A stretch of 64,000 bases of DNA from Pedobacter petrophilus (GTDB lineage Bacteria > Bacteroidota > Bacteroidia > Sphingobacteriales > Sphingobacteriaceae). The number at the start of each line of letters is the position of its first letter. The stretch's first letter is position 1. The notes beneath the pieces are model-generated. The model did not search any database. It was not told the DNA's origin and saw nothing but the letters and a program-made list of their open reading frames with translations. The stretch is from the NCBI RefSeq assembly GCF_009674725.1, contig NZ_WKKH01000004.1:1-64000 (forward strand), read 5' to 3'. This document shows, piece after piece, positions 19,198-29,352 of the stretch. Position numbers and translations under genes: made by a program.

Positions 19198-21198
19198 ATG
19201 AAATCAAACACAACATTAAAAGGCATACTTTATACATGCGTTTCCGCTTCGCTAAGTGTAATCACCATTCCATTTGCTTTGCAGGCGCAAACCCCTAAAG
19301 TTATCAAGGTAAAAATAGATCAACCTATTGCGAAAGTGCAGCCTAATATGTGGGGTGTATTTTTTGAGGATATCAATTTTGGTGCTGATGGCGGCATTTA
19401 CGCAGAACTAATTAAAAACCGTTCTTTCGAGTTTACTAAACCGCTCATGGGCTGGACTATTCAACGCAAAAAAGCGAACGAAGGGGAAATCCTTGTGGTA
19501 AATAGAAAAGATATTAATGCTTCAAATCCGCGTTATTTGCAAATAAATAACGAAAATGGCGTTTTCAGCATTATTAACGAAGGGTTTAAAGGCATTGGTG
19601 TTAAGAAAGGATTAAAATACAATTTTTCAGTAATGTATCGCCAACTTGCTCCGGGCGTAAAATTACACTTGCAACTGTTAAATGCAAGCGATCAGGTAAT
19701 TGGTGAAGGCAATTTATCACCAGAAAAAACCGGCGAAGAATGGAGTAAACAATCAGCGGGTTTTACGGCAACAGAGACCGATCCAAAAGCAAAATTCGCA
19801 ATTGTATTCGAAGGCAAGGGCAAGATTGATTTAGATATGATTTCATTATTTCCTGGCGATACCTGGCAAAACCGCCCACAAGGTTTACGGGCAGACATGG
19901 TACAGCTTTTAGCCGATATGAAGCCAGGGTTTATCCGCTTTCCGGGTGGGTGTATTGTAGAAGGAACCGACTTAGCCAACCGTTACCAATGGAAAAATAC
20001 CATCGGCCCAATCGAAGACCGGAAAATGATTATCAACCGCTGGAACACTGAATTTGCCCACCGTGCTGCTCCGGATTATTTCCAGAGTTTTGGCTTAGGC
20101 TTTTTCGAATACTTTCAGCTGGCAGAAGACATTGGTTCTGATGCCTTACCCATTTTAAATTGCGGCATGGCTTGTCAGTTCAATTCTGGAGAGGTGGCTT
20201 CTTTAGATGAGCTCGATCCTTATGTACAGGACGCTTTAGACCTCATCGAATTTGCAAATGGCGATGTTAGCACTAAATGGGGAAAAATGAGGGCAGATCT
20301 GGGACACCCAAAACCATTTAATTTAAAGATGATGGGAGTTGGTAACGAAAACTGGGGGCCACAATACCTGGAACGTCTTGCCATTTTTACCAAAGCAATT
20401 AAAGCAAAATATCCTGATATCAAACTCATTAATAGTTCAGGAACAGATCCGGAAGGCGATCGTTTTAACTTACTAAATACTTCTTTAAGAGAAACTAAAG
20501 CCGATTTTATTGATGAACATTATTACCGTCCGGCAGATTGGTTTTTGAAAAACGCCGGCCGTTATGATAATTATCCAAGAAATGATACAAAGGTATTTGT
20601 TGGTGAATATGCGGTGCATGCCGATAAAAACTATGTAGGCAGCAACCGCAATAACTGGCAGAGTGCATTGGCATCTGCTTCTTTGATGACGGGTTTAGAA
20701 AGAAATGCAGATGTAGTTCAAATGGCATCCTACGCACCTCTTTTTGCCCATATCGATGCATGGCAATGGGCACCCGATATGATTTGGGTAGATAATCTTC
20801 AATCTTACGGAACACCGGATTATTATGTGCAAAAGCTTTTCTCAACCAATAAAGGTACAGATGTAGTCTCCATCACTTTGGATGGCAAAAATATCATCGG
20901 TCAGGATGGATTATATGCTTCTTCTGTTTTAGATGCCGGGAAAAAGGAACTGATCATTAAAATTTCAAACAGTTCTGATCAGCCAAAGGTGGTTGATTTC
21001 GATCTCGAAGGAAAAACGAAATTGAAAAATAAAGGTACCGTTGAGGAACTGGCCGATGCCAACCTGAATCAACTCAATTCTTTTGCCAATCCTGAAGCCG
21101 TAAGTCCGAAGAAATCTGTGGTAAAAATAAATGGCAAGAAACTTACGGCAAGCTTAAAGCCTTACTCGTTCAGCGTATTTAAAATTCCATTCAACTAA
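19198..21198 (+). CDS. GH51 alpha-L-arabinofuranosidase with CBM-like insert, exported
   Basis: About 666 residues from the ATG at 19198, chosen because it starts a good signal peptide ([12 protein letters not shown], ending FALQAQ). A start at 19135 would add 21 residues with no export character. A carbohydrate-binding-like segment (roughly residues 80-210) precedes the TIM barrel. The acid/base Glu is in [10 protein letters not shown] and the nucleophile Glu in [10 protein letters not shown]. It removes alpha-L-arabinofuranose from arabinan or arabinogalactan side chains. It is first of four genes in a plus-strand operon, with only 19 nt to the second GH51. The two GH51 enzymes differ in length and domain content. 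Confidence 0.9.
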   Translation: MKSNTTLKGILYTCVSASLSVITIPFALQAQTPKVIKVKIDQPIAKVQPNMWGVFFEDINFGADGGIYAELIKNRSFEFTKPLMGWTIQRKKANEGEILVVNRKDINASNPRYLQINNENGVFSIINEGFKGIGVKKGLKYNFSVMYRQLAPGVKLHLQLLNASDQVIGEGNLSPEKTGEEWSKQSAGFTATETDPKAKFAIVFEGKGKIDLDMISLFPGDTWQNRPQGLRADMVQLLADMKPGFIRFPGGCIVEGTDLANRYQWKNTIGPIEDRKMIINRWNTEFAHRAAPDYFQSFGLGFFEYFQLAEDIGSDALPILNCGMACQFNSGEVASLDELDPYVQDALDLIEFANGDVSTKWGKMRADLGHPKPFNLKMMGVGNENWGPQYLERLAIFTKAIKAKYPDIKLINSSGTDPEGDRFNLLNTSLRETKADFIDEHYYRPADWFLKNAGRYDNYPRNDTKVFVGEYAVHADKNYVGSNRNNWQSALASASLMTGLERNADVVQMASYAPLFAHIDAWQWAPDMIWVDNLQSYGTPDYYVQKLFSTNKGTDVVSITLDGKNIIGQDGLYASSVLDAGKKELIIKISNSSDQPKVVDFDLEGKTKLKNKGTVEELADANLNQLNSFANPEAVSPKKSVVKINGKKLTASLKPYSFSVFKIPFN

Positions 21199-21217
21199 TC
21201 ATTTTAACCAAACGATA

Positions 21218-22759
21218 ATGAAAAAAACACTCCTCTCTTTAGCCCTGCTTTGTAGTGGTATTTTCGCCAATGCGCAAAAGGAGACTTCACTAAGCATTAA
21301 ACCAGCCGGCGATCAAATGGTGAGTAAACACATTTACGGGCACTTTTCCGAACATTTAGGTCGCTGTATTTATGATGGGTTCTGGGTTGATGAAAATTCA
21401 ACCATCCCGAATAAAGGCAGAATCAGGTTAGATGTTGTAGCCGCTTTGAAGAAAATAAAAGTACCGAACCTGCGCTGGCCAGGTGGTTGTTTTGCAGACG
21501 AATACCATTGGAGAGACGGTATCGGACCAAGGAATCAGCGCCCGAAAATGGTGAATACCAATTGGGGGGGCGTAGTGGAAGACAATAGTTTTGGCACACA
21601 TGAGTTTCTTGATTTGTGTAAAATGCTTGATTGTGAGCCTTACATTGCCGGAAACGTAGGAAGTGGAACGGTTGAAGAAATGGCAAAGTGGGTAGAATAT
21701 TTAAACTTCGATGGGGTTAGTCCGATGACGGCAATCCGCAAGCAAAACGGAATGGAAAAGCCCTGGAAAGTAACTTTTTGGGGAGTTGGAAACGAAAGCT
21801 GGGGTTGTGGCGGAAACATGACGGCAGATTATTACAGCGATTTATACAGAAGATATGCCACCTATGCCAGGGATTATGCTGGTGCGCCTTTAAAAAGAAT
21901 TGCCAGTGGTGCCAATGCCGAAGATTACAAGTGGACAGAAACCTGCATGAAAAATATTGGTGCAGGCAGAATGTGGGGCCTTACGTTGCACTATTATACT
22001 TTGCCTACCGGAAAATGGGACGCAAAAGGATCGGCAACCAAGTTTGATGAAGAGCAGTATTTCAACACCATGAAAAACTGTTTACGCATGGAAGAAATTG
22101 TAACTAAACATTCGGAAATTATGGATAAATATGATCCGAAAAAGAAGGTTGCACTTATTGTAGATGAATGGGGAATCTGGACAGATGTAGAGCCAGGCAC
22201 CAATCCGGGCTTTCTTTATCAGCAAAATAGCTTACGCGATGCTTTGATTGCCGGCACAACCCTAAATATTTTTAACAATCATTCTGACCGGGTAAGAATG
22301 GCCAACCTGGCGCAAACAATTAATGTGTTGCAAGCGCTCATCTTAACCGAAAAAGACAAGATGTTGCTTACCCCAACTTATCATGTGTTTGATTTGTACA
22401 AAGCACATATGGATGCAAAATATTTGCCTATTAACTTCACCAGCCCTGATTATACTTTGGGTGATAAAAAAATTCCGGCGCTAAATGTTTCTGCTTCGCA
22501 AGATTCTACAGGTGCAATCCACATTTCATTAGTTAACCTTGATCCAAAAAACAAAATTTCATTAAACACCGATCTTGGCGAATTAAAGTGGAAAACGGTA
22601 ACCGGACAGATTTTAACCTCTGCGAACTTAACGGATGTAAACACTTTTACCGCTGCCAATAAAGTTCAGAATGCAAAGTTTAACGGTGCTAAAAAATCCG
22701 GAAATTCACTTAAAGTTGAACTTCCTGCACAGTCTGTTGTGGTTCTTGAGTTAAAATAA
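21218..22759 (+). CDS. GH51 alpha-L-arabinofuranosidase, compact form, exported
   Basis: GH51 enzyme of 513 residues, the usual length for the AbfA type, with a signal peptide (to about residue 20, IFANAQ). The acid/base is E193 in [10 protein letters not shown] and the nucleophile E317 in [22 protein letters not shown] is the conserved barrel segment. It has no binding-module insert, unlike the preceding GH51. The pair may divide labour between polymeric or branched arabinan and short oligosaccharides; this is inference. It is 19 nt after the first GH51 and 6 nt before GH97. Confidence 0.92.
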   Translation: MKKTLLSLALLCSGIFANAQKETSLSIKPAGDQMVSKHIYGHFSEHLGRCIYDGFWVDENSTIPNKGRIRLDVVAALKKIKVPNLRWPGGCFADEYHWRDGIGPRNQRPKMVNTNWGGVVEDNSFGTHEFLDLCKMLDCEPYIAGNVGSGTVEEMAKWVEYLNFDGVSPMTAIRKQNGMEKPWKVTFWGVGNESWGCGGNMTADYYSDLYRRYATYARDYAGAPLKRIASGANAEDYKWTETCMKNIGAGRMWGLTLHYYTLPTGKWDAKGSATKFDEEQYFNTMKNCLRMEEIVTKHSEIMDKYDPKKKVALIVDEWGIWTDVEPGTNPGFLYQQNSLRDALIAGTTLNIFNNHSDRVRMANLAQTINVLQALILTEKDKMLLTPTYHVFDLYKAHMDAKYLPINFTSPDYTLGDKKIPALNVSASQDSTGAIHISLVNLDPKNKISLNTDLGELKWKTVTGQILTSANLTDVNTFTAANKVQNAKFNGAKKSGNSLKVELPAQSVVVLELK

Positions 22760-22765
22760 GTCAAT

Positions 22766-24694
22766 ATGAAATACGAAATCCTAACCATTCCCCTATTGTT
22801 CCTTGCCGTTCTGCAAACGGTAAATGCTCAAACGAAATACGAAATTAGCAGCCCGGATGAAACGCTTAAAGTAAACGTTGTTTTAAAGGGTAAGCAACTA
22901 TTTTACGGTGTGAGCAGAAACGGAACCGAAGTACTCAACTCGTCAGCATTAGGATTAATCCGGAGTGATGCCGACTTTTCGAAAAACCTTTCTGTTTTAT
23001 CGGTTTCGAAAAATGAGGCAGTCAAAGACACTTACACGTTGAAAAATGCGAAACGATTGGTTAATCACTACGTTGCGAATAAAAGAGTTATTCATCTTGA
23101 AAATGGATCAAAAAAGAAACTAGATGTTATTTTTCAGGTTTCAAATGATGGAATTGCCTTCCGCTATTATTTTCCAGACCGCGATACAAAAGTTAGCAAA
23201 TTAACTGAAGAGAAAACCTCATTTCATTTCTTCAAAGCTTCAAAAGCCTGGATGCAGCCCATGTCTGTTGCTAAAACAGGTTGGGAAAGCACAAATCCAT
23301 CCTACGAGGAATATTACAAGAAAGAAATTAATGCCGGTACCGCTGCACCAACCAGTGCAGGCTGGGTTTATCCGGCATTATTCCATTACAAAGATACCTG
23401 GTTATTGGTTTCCGAAACAGGTTTAGATGGCAATTATTGCGCCACCCGTTTGAAGCAAAACGCTCCGGATGGCAATTATAAAATTGGCTTTCCAGATCAG
23501 CGGGAGGCTTTTACGGGCCAGAATGTAAATCCCGAATCTACCCTCCCCTGGTATACACCCTGGCGCATTATTGCCATCGGGAGTTTGAAAACGGTAACAG
23601 AATCTACGCTGGGTACAGATTTGGCTTACCCTGCAAAAAGCAACATCAATCCAGATCAGTTTCAGTTAGGTAAAGCCTCCTGGAGCTGGATTATTTTAAA
23701 AGATAACTCAATTAAATACGATGTGCAGAAAAAGTATATTGATTTTGCTGCCGATATGAAATGGGAATTTTGCCTGATTGATGTCAACTGGGATATTACG
23801 ATTGGTTTTCCAAAAATGCAGGAACTGGCAGATTATGCAAAGTCTAAAAATGTTGGCTTAATCCTCTGGTACAACTCTGCAGGTGCGTGGAATACCGTTA
23901 AATACACCCCGAAAAATAAGCTGAATGTAAGGGAAAGTCGGTTGCAGGAGTTTGCAATGCTTCAGAAAATGGGAATTAAAGGTATTAAGGTAGACTTCTT
24001 TGGTGGCGACGGTCAGTCGATGATTAGGTATTACCTGGAAATTTTTGAAGATGCTGCTAAATCTGGCTTGAGTGTAAATTGCCATGGCGCAACATTGCCA
24101 CGTGGCTGGCAACGAACCTATCCAAATCTCGTAACGATGGAATCGATCAAGGGAATGGAATTTATCACTTTTGAGCAAGAAAATGCCAATGAGGAGCCTG
24201 CCCATGCAACTACTATTCCGTTCACCAGAAATGTGTTCGATCCAATGGATTTTACGCCAATGTCATTAAACAAGCTTCCAAACATCAATTTAAAAACCAC
24301 CAGTACTTTTGAATTGGCGCTCCCTATCATTTTCCATTCAGGTGTACAACATCTTGCAGAAACGCCGGAGGGAATGGCTAAAGTTCCTGCATTTGTTAAA
24401 ACGTTCTTACAGGAGTTTCCGGCAAGCTGGACCGATACCAAACTAATCGACGGTTATCCTGGTAAATTTGTAGTAATGGCAAGAAAAGCAGGTGATAAAT
24501 GGTATATCGCTGGCATCAACGGCGAAAACAGCATAAAAGAGGTTTCTTTCGATAGTTCAAAATTTGGTAAAAAAGCAAAGCTGATTATTGATGGAAAAGA
24601 AGACCTTTCGTTTGTTCAAAGCAACCTTGATACTGATGCAAAAACAAAAATTACCATGAAACCTTACGGCGGTTTTGTATTGGTGGTTGAATAA
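22766..24694 (+). CDS. GH97 glycosidase, predicted retaining alpha-galactosidase type
   Basis: Family 97 enzyme of 642 residues with a signal peptide ending near TVNAQ. An N-terminal beta-supersandwich (about 25-290) is followed by the TIM barrel and a C-terminal beta domain. GH97 has inverting and retaining branches. Here an Asp (D410 in GIKVDFF) sits where retaining members have their nucleophile, and E465 (IKGMEF) lies 55 residues later, matching the nucleophile-acid/base spacing known for BtGH97b. I therefore predict a retaining alpha-galactosidase or beta-L-arabinopyranosidase. That would suit removal of terminal galactose or arabinopyranose from pectin side chains. It is third in the arabinan operon. 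Confidence 0.9.
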   Translation: MKYEILTIPLLFLAVLQTVNAQTKYEISSPDETLKVNVVLKGKQLFYGVSRNGTEVLNSSALGLIRSDADFSKNLSVLSVSKNEAVKDTYTLKNAKRLVNHYVANKRVIHLENGSKKKLDVIFQVSNDGIAFRYYFPDRDTKVSKLTEEKTSFHFFKASKAWMQPMSVAKTGWESTNPSYEEYYKKEINAGTAAPTSAGWVYPALFHYKDTWLLVSETGLDGNYCATRLKQNAPDGNYKIGFPDQREAFTGQNVNPESTLPWYTPWRIIAIGSLKTVTESTLGTDLAYPAKSNINPDQFQLGKASWSWIILKDNSIKYDVQKKYIDFAADMKWEFCLIDVNWDITIGFPKMQELADYAKSKNVGLILWYNSAGAWNTVKYTPKNKLNVRESRLQEFAMLQKMGIKGIKVDFFGGDGQSMIRYYLEIFEDAAKSGLSVNCHGATLPRGWQRTYPNLVTMESIKGMEFITFEQENANEEPAHATTIPFTRNVFDPMDFTPMSLNKLPNINLKTTSTFELALPIIFHSGVQHLAETPEGMAKVPAFVKTFLQEFPASWTDTKLIDGYPGKFVVMARKAGDKWYIAGINGENSIKEVSFDSSKFGKKAKLIIDGKEDLSFVQSNLDTDAKTKITMKPYGGFVLVVE

Positions 24695-24703
24695 ACATAG
24701 TAC

Positions 24704-25639
24704 ATGAAAAAAATATTTTATACGGCAATATTACTCCTGATAGTTTTTTTTGATGTTCTGGGGCAATCTAAAAAAGATGTTTACCTCTTCGCCTATTTCA
24801 AAAATAATGGCCAGGATGGTTTGCACCTCGCCTACAGTATTGATGCCTACAAATGGACCGCTCTAAAAAATGATTCTTCATTTTTGAAGCCTGTAGTAAG
24901 CAAGGATAAACTCATGAGAGATCCTTGTATTATTCGTGGTGCTGATGGCTTGTTTCACATGGTTTGGACGGTAAGCTGGAAAGATAAAGGCATTGGCTAT
25001 GCCAGTTCTAAAGATTTAATTAACTGGAGCGAACAGCAATTTATTCCGGTAATGGCGAAGGAAGATGGCGCGAGGAATACCTGGGCACCAGAAATTACCT
25101 ATGATGGTAAAACCAAAAATTATATGATTTATTGGGCATCCACCATTACAGGAAAATTTAATGAAACAGCATCAGAAAAGGAAGATGGCTATAACCACCG
25201 GATTTATTATGTAACTACAAAGGATTTTAAGACTTTTTCTGATACGAAACTGCTTTATGAGCCTGGATTTAACGTAATCGATGCTTCCATTGTTAAAGAC
25301 CGAGGAAGATTTGTAATGTTTTTGAAGGATGAAACCCGCGAACCTGCACAGAAAAATATCAAAATCGCGTATGCAGATCAACTCACTGGCCCCTACTCGA
25401 AAGCCAGCGAACCCATTACGGGCAATTACTGGGCGGAAGGACCTACAACTGCAAAAATTGGAAAAGATTGGTTGGTTTATTTTGATAAATACCGCGATCA
25501 CAAATATGGCGCAATCTTATCATCAGATTTGAAAAACTGGAAAGATGTTTCTGATCAGATTTCTTTGCCAAAGGGATTAAGGCATGGAACAATTTTAACC
25601 ATTAAACCAAGCGAACTTAATAAATTACTTAAGCAGTAA
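24704..25639 (+). CDS. GH43 family five-bladed propeller glycosidase
   Basis: Exported protein of 311 residues (signal peptide ending near FDVLGQ) with a GH43-type five-bladed beta-propeller: LHLAYSIDAYKW, MRDPCIIRG, GIGYASSKDLINW, FNVIDASIV, YWAEGPTTAK. Likely catalytic residues are the Asp of RDPCI, the pKa-modulating Asp of VIDASI and the general-acid Glu of WAEGP. Members act on alpha-L-arabinosides or beta-xylosides/galactosides. With two GH51 genes in the same operon, an arabinan or galactan side-chain role is likely but unproven. It ends the operon; an 8-bp stem-loop follows at 25651-25675. Confidence 0.82.
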   Translation: MKKIFYTAILLLIVFFDVLGQSKKDVYLFAYFKNNGQDGLHLAYSIDAYKWTALKNDSSFLKPVVSKDKLMRDPCIIRGADGLFHMVWTVSWKDKGIGYASSKDLINWSEQQFIPVMAKEDGARNTWAPEITYDGKTKNYMIYWASTITGKFNETASEKEDGYNHRIYYVTTKDFKTFSDTKLLYEPGFNVIDASIVKDRGRFVMFLKDETREPAQKNIKIAYADQLTGPYSKASEPITGNYWAEGPTTAKIGKDWLVYFDKYRDHKYGAILSSDLKNWKDVSDQISLPKGLRHGTILTIKPSELNKLLKQ

Positions 25640-25870
25640 TTTACCGTTTCAAGTCGTAGCATACCGTTACGACTTAAAACAAAAACACCTTGTCAAAACC
25701 CACTAACCTCACCTCTCCTTCGTTGGTGAAGGCTTTTTCAGCCGTTGAAGTAATCTTTTCAACGATGAAAATCTTTAAAGATTGCTTCAACCCTTCATCC
25801 ACCCAAGCTTCAGTTTGCGATATCGATTTTTCGGATCAATAAGATGAAGCTATACAAAAAGATTGCTTTG
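25640..25870. other. Intergenic region with stem-loop and degenerate repeat pieces
   Basis: A stem-loop AAGTCGTA-(9 nt)-TACGACTT at 25651-25675 ends the GH51-GH43 operon, without a U-run. Further on are cgttgaa...ttcaacg (25753-25775) and two aagattgctt half-elements typical of the REP-like repeats at 7 kb. No coding frame. Confidence 0.5.
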
Positions 25871-25926
25871 TAGTTCAAAACGCTCAACTCTTAACTCCAA
25901 ACGCTGAACTTCCAACTCAAAACTCA
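25871..25926. repeat. Heptad array at the stop codon of CE12
   Basis: Eight consecutive heptamers including AAACGCT, CAACTCT, TAACTCC, CAACTCA and AAACTCA. The last unit overlaps the TGA stop of the minus-strand CE12 gene. The vocabulary is close to the 29-unit array at 6818. Confidence 0.8.
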
Positions 25927-27249
25927 ATTCCCATCAGGCTTAACCAAACTGCTCCCCGGACTTTCCGGCCACTTCCAAACCGAAAGATCATCTGGCTCAG
26001 ATGGATCAAAAACTGGCAGATCATCTACCAGATACTTTATTAAACCCAATTTTTGGTTTTTAATCCCCAGGATCACACATTGAGCAATTTCATACGCACC
26101 ATAAGGGTTAAAGTGAGTATTGTCAGCCAGAGGTTTATCCTGACCCGGGTAGCTGTTTGCAGGGTAATGCACAAGGGCTTTCTTGCTTTGCTCCTCTCCT
26201 AATGCATTAAACAACTGCGCAGTCATCACATTCAGATCGATTAAAGCTATATTTTCCTCTTTGGCAACCTTTCTGGCCGCATCAGGAAAATCGCCCAGCG
26301 TATTCTGAATTTTACCAGTCGAATCAAAGGATCTTCTGCTGGTTGAAGTGACGATAACCGGAATGCCTCCCTTTTTCCTGGTTTCGGTGATAAAAGTTTT
26401 TAGCCTTTCTGTATACGATTTATAAGCACCATCATTAGGTCCCTTGTCTTTTTGGTCGTTATGTCCGAATTCTACAAAAAGATAATCACCCGGCTTCATT
26501 ACACTTAATACTTTCGTTAACCGTTTACTGCCTAAAAAAGAGCCCAACGTTAAACCAGATTCGGCATGATTGGCAATGGCCACGCCAGGTTTAAAAAACC
26601 TTGGAATCATCTGTCCCCACGATGCCCAGGGCTCCTCTTCCTGATTAACTACAGTAGAATTTCCAGCCAAAAAAACTGTGATCTGGTTTTCTACTTTCTT
26701 AATTTCTAAAGCTGCTAAAACAGTTTTACCATCAAATTCAAGGGTGAGCTTATCATCCCAATCCAGTTTGGTTAATTCGCGGGGCTTAAGTGAAACCACT
26801 TGTCCGCCGGTAATGTTCCTGTCTTTAATATTGACAATGAATGTTTTAGTTAAAAACTGACCTGCTTTCGTTTTTATGTTCTCCAACATTAACCTTCGCG
26901 ATTCTGCTTTTACCGTAGTTGAAGTCGCTTCTTTTTCATCTCCCAAAGTAACTGTAACCTCGTAATTCCCTTCTGGTACAGCTGCTGAAAAGTAAAATGG
27001 TTTTTCACTTTTTACGCCATCGCTGGTTAAGACATTTTTTCCGGCATGTTCTGTTCCTTCTACTTTTGAATTGAAATCGAAACCATATTTTTTCCCATCT
27101 TCAAACCGGCTTCCCGGAAGGATGTTGATGTAACCTTTCGCCGTTTTGCCAGTACCAAAATCAAATTTATAGCTGGTTTGCTGTGCAAACAATGCGTTCG
27201 AAAACAACATGGCGAAAGCACTGAACAGAAATATCTTTTTATTATTCAT
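25924..27249 (-). CDS. CE12-type acetylesterase with N-terminal beta domain
   Basis: Exported protein of 441 residues (signal peptide ending ALFAQ). Residues about 25-180 form a malectin/galactose-binding-like beta domain (YKFDFGTGKTAKGYINI). Residues about 190-400 form an SGNH hydrolase: block I LAGNSTVVN (Ser nucleophile, with GNS instead of GDS), block V VEFGHNDQKD and Asp-His in DNTHFNPYGA. The family is rhamnogalacturonan acetylesterase CE12. It is about 170 residues longer than the two CE12 proteins at 8-9.6 kb, so the locus has three different versions. A truncated GH28-like frame lies 13 nt upstream in the same orientation. Confidence 0.88.
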   Translation of the reverse strand: MNNKKIFLFSAFAMLFSNALFAQQTSYKFDFGTGKTAKGYINILPGSRFEDGKKYGFDFNSKVEGTEHAGKNVLTSDGVKSEKPFYFSAAVPEGNYEVTVTLGDEKEATSTTVKAESRRLMLENIKTKAGQFLTKTFIVNIKDRNITGGQVVSLKPRELTKLDWDDKLTLEFDGKTVLAALEIKKVENQITVFLAGNSTVVNQEEEPWASWGQMIPRFFKPGVAIANHAESGLTLGSFLGSKRLTKVLSVMKPGDYLFVEFGHNDQKDKGPNDGAYKSYTERLKTFITETRKKGGIPVIVTSTSRRSFDSTGKIQNTLGDFPDAARKVAKEENIALIDLNVMTAQLFNALGEEQSKKALVHYPANSYPGQDKPLADNTHFNPYGAYEIAQCVILGIKNQKLGLIKYLVDDLPVFDPSEPDDLSVWKWPESPGSSLVKPDGN

Positions 27250-27262
27250 TAGCGTTTAATCG

Positions 27263-27460
27263 TTAATTGTGTTTTAAGCCAGACGATGAGCAAAGGCCAG
27301 AATAGCAGCGCCTGGTTTCGGAAAAATCCGGATACTTAACCGCCGGCATGTTAAACGGCGTTTCTAATTTGATTTCCTGAATTTTAATACGATCTATTTT
27401 AGCTTTGAAAGACCATCCAAATGCAGCAATAATGATGAGGAATAAGATTTTTTTTCTCAT
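27263..27460 (-). pseudogene. Probable N-terminal remnant of a GH28 polygalacturonase
   Basis: A 65-codon frame beginning with an export signal (MRKKILFLIIIAAFGWSF) and continuing into TPFNMPAVKYPDF. That last segment resembles the short linker preceding the right-handed beta-helix of Bacteroidetes GH28 enzymes. After PDFSET the frame gives unrelated residues and stops; none of the three frames continues into a beta-helix. I read it as a gene that lost nearly all its catalytic domain by deletion. An alternative is a small exported peptide of unknown role. It is preceded by putative operator site C and followed after 13 nt by the CE12 gene. Confidence 0.42.
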
Positions 27461-27564
27461 AAGAAGATTTCACGCGGCAGCGAACTGAAACAAATAATAC
27501 CTGGTTAAAGCTACCTTACAATGTTATAGCAATCAAATATGCACAAAGTAATGATTTAAGCCAT

Positions 27565-27582
27565 CCTGTAGTTACCCGTTCG
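27565..27582 (-). promoter_or_regulatory. Putative shared operator, site C
   Basis: The plus strand reads CCTGTAGTTACCCGTTCG, 14 of 18 identical to site A at 6741. It lies 105 nt upstream of the GH28-like remnant and the CE12 gene. A sense-strand TTACTTTG box (27544-27551) follows about 13 nt downstream, similar to a Bacteroidetes -7 element. Confidence 0.42.
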
Positions 27583-27616
27583 CTTACAGCCTGCGCAAAT
27601 TTCTATAAGATTTAGG

Positions 27617-28066
27617 CTAAAGCATATTAATGATGCTATGGTAAAATTTGCTCGATGATGGTACCTGATTTTCTATAGATGCATTTAATGCAAACTTTAC
27701 TTTATGCACTTTCCGCCGGCTCAAATTTAGCTGTGCATAGGGGATAAATATAAATAACTGATCGGAAGAATACGGATTTCCGGAAACAGACTGCTGATTT
27801 GCTGCCAGTATTTTTCCGCTCTCGCAGCAATAAAGATTATAAAAATTCTTCAACTCTTTCCCGTTTTCCAGGTAAAAACAGGTGTTTACCAACAAATCTG
27901 AATTCGCATTTTTAAGACCAGTTAGTTTTGGATAAATCTTGATTCCTTTTTCCTGATTATAAACAACGTTATAGATCACCTTCGCAACCAAGGGTTTTGG
28001 CTTTTGCTGTGCACTTAACTTTACGAAAACAAATACAAGGAAGAATAGAACTGATAACCATTTCAT
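27617..28066 (-). CDS. Exported hypothetical protein
   Basis: About 149 residues from the internal ATG at 28066, preferred because it begins a signal peptide (MKWLSVLFFLVFVF, ending KLSAQ). An upstream ATG at 28099 would add 11 polar residues. The mature part is rich in beta-type segments and has a Cys pair (YCCES). I do not recognise a family. It is a single gene between the pectin region and the SMP-30 gene, on the minus strand. It could be a small periplasmic or surface protein. Confidence 0.6.
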   Translation of the reverse strand: MKWLSVLFFLVFVFVKLSAQQKPKPLVAKVIYNVVYNQEKGIKIYPKLTGLKNANSDLLVNTCFYLENGKELKNFYNLYCCESGKILAANQQSVSGNPYSSDQLFIFIPYAQLNLSRRKVHKVKFALNASIENQVPSSSKFYHSIINML

Positions 28067-28248
28067 TGTGAGGGAATTTGATTCAAAATTAACTTCCATA
28101 GAAGTTATTTCAACCTTAACTACCTATTATGATCAAAAACTGTAAACTTACTTCACAGTATTCTACACATTTCACACAAAATCAGAAGCCTGAGTGAGAA
28201 TTTGCTGATTGCATCAGGCGAAATTAGTTTCAGAAACAGGGTAAAAAT

Positions 28249-28282
28249 AAAAAAGCCCTTCAATCCTGAGAGGGCTTTTTTT
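28249..28282 (-). terminator. Rho-independent terminator
   Basis: Hairpin AAAAAAGCCCT / AGGGCTTTTTT with an 11-nt loop, A-run and T-run on either side, so it can work in both directions. It lies about 140 nt downstream of the minus-strand SMP-30 gene. Confidence 0.85.
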
Positions 28283-28424
28283 AGTTGTCTATCCCTATAA
28301 GTAGGAACCCAAAACTAAATAATCACTTTAATATTTTGGGAGTATGAATAAAGTGAACAGAAAAAAAATCAGTTCATTTTCAGCCTTCAGTGTGAATAAA
28401 AAACTTTCCATCCATAACAAACTA

Positions 28425-29309
28425 TTATTCAACGCCTTTCGCAGTAGTTTTAATACAGTATAGCGACTTTGATGCTGTGATAAAAATTGTATCTCTATTG
28501 ATGCCACCAAAGCAAATGTTTCCGCACCAATCTTCCGGAACATCAATATGGCCAATTTTTTCTCCCTTAGGATTATAGATATCAACTCCTTTTCCGGTAA
28601 TGTAAATGTTTCCGGCAGTATCTAATGTCATCCCGTCTGATCCTTGTTTAAATAGAAGTGTCCGATTACCCAGGGATGCATCGCTATTGATCTCATAGCG
28701 ATAGGTAACATCCGCCTGTCGATCAGCAACATACAAATACTTACCATCCGGTGTTCCAACAATTCCGTTTGGCCGTACCATTTTATCAGCAACAATTTTC
28801 GCCGTTTTCTTTCCTTTCGGAAGGTAATACACTTTTTCGCCATCCAGTTCCGATGCTTTTCTGGTCCAGTAATTACGTTGATAATATGGATCAGTAAAAT
28901 AAAAGCCACCTTTTCCATCAATCCAGAGATCATTAGGGCCGTTTACCTTCTTGCCTTCAAAATCTGAAAATAAAACCTTAATATTTTTATTTCTGTCAAC
29001 AGACCAGATTTCATTTTGCGCATCAGCACAAACTATCAGGTTGCCTTTCTTATCGAAATAGGTTCCGTTTGCCCTTCCGGATTTCTCCATAAACAAGCTC
29101 AACTGACCATTGATGTCGTATTTCCAGATCTTATCATTGGGTTGATCGGTAAAAAAAACATTTCCCTGTTTGTCTACAGATGCACCTTCGGTAAATTTGA
29201 ATTGTGAAGAGATTAGTTTTAAGCTATCCTGAATAAAAATGGGTTTAACTGTCTGGGCAAATGCCGTTGTACAACAGATTGACAGCATGATGACTAAATA
29301 TTTTTTCAT
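28425..29309 (-). CDS. SMP-30/gluconolactonase/LRE-like protein, exported
   Basis: About 294 residues from the ATG at 29309, which begins a signal peptide (MKKYLVIMLSICC, ending TAFAQ). The longer frame to 29369 would overlap a small upstream gene and lacks export features at its end. It is a six-bladed propeller of the SGL family: metal ligands are likely Glu in KFTEGASV, Asn in VNGPNDLW and Asp in YVADRQADV. Members hydrolyse sugar lactones or phosphotriesters. With a pectin locus next door a sugar lactone is possible, but the gene is transcribed separately and its substrate is unknown. Confidence 0.82.
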   Translation of the reverse strand: MKKYLVIMLSICCTTAFAQTVKPIFIQDSLKLISSQFKFTEGASVDKQGNVFFTDQPNDKIWKYDINGQLSLFMEKSGRANGTYFDKKGNLIVCADAQNEIWSVDRNKNIKVLFSDFEGKKVNGPNDLWIDGKGGFYFTDPYYQRNYWTRKASELDGEKVYYLPKGKKTAKIVADKMVRPNGIVGTPDGKYLYVADRQADVTYRYEINSDASLGNRTLLFKQGSDGMTLDTAGNIYITGKGVDIYNPKGEKIGHIDVPEDWCGNICFGGINRDTIFITASKSLYCIKTTAKGVE

Positions 29310-29352
29310 AACTACAAATTGAAGACTGCAAAGTGGAAATAATTTCCCCGGC

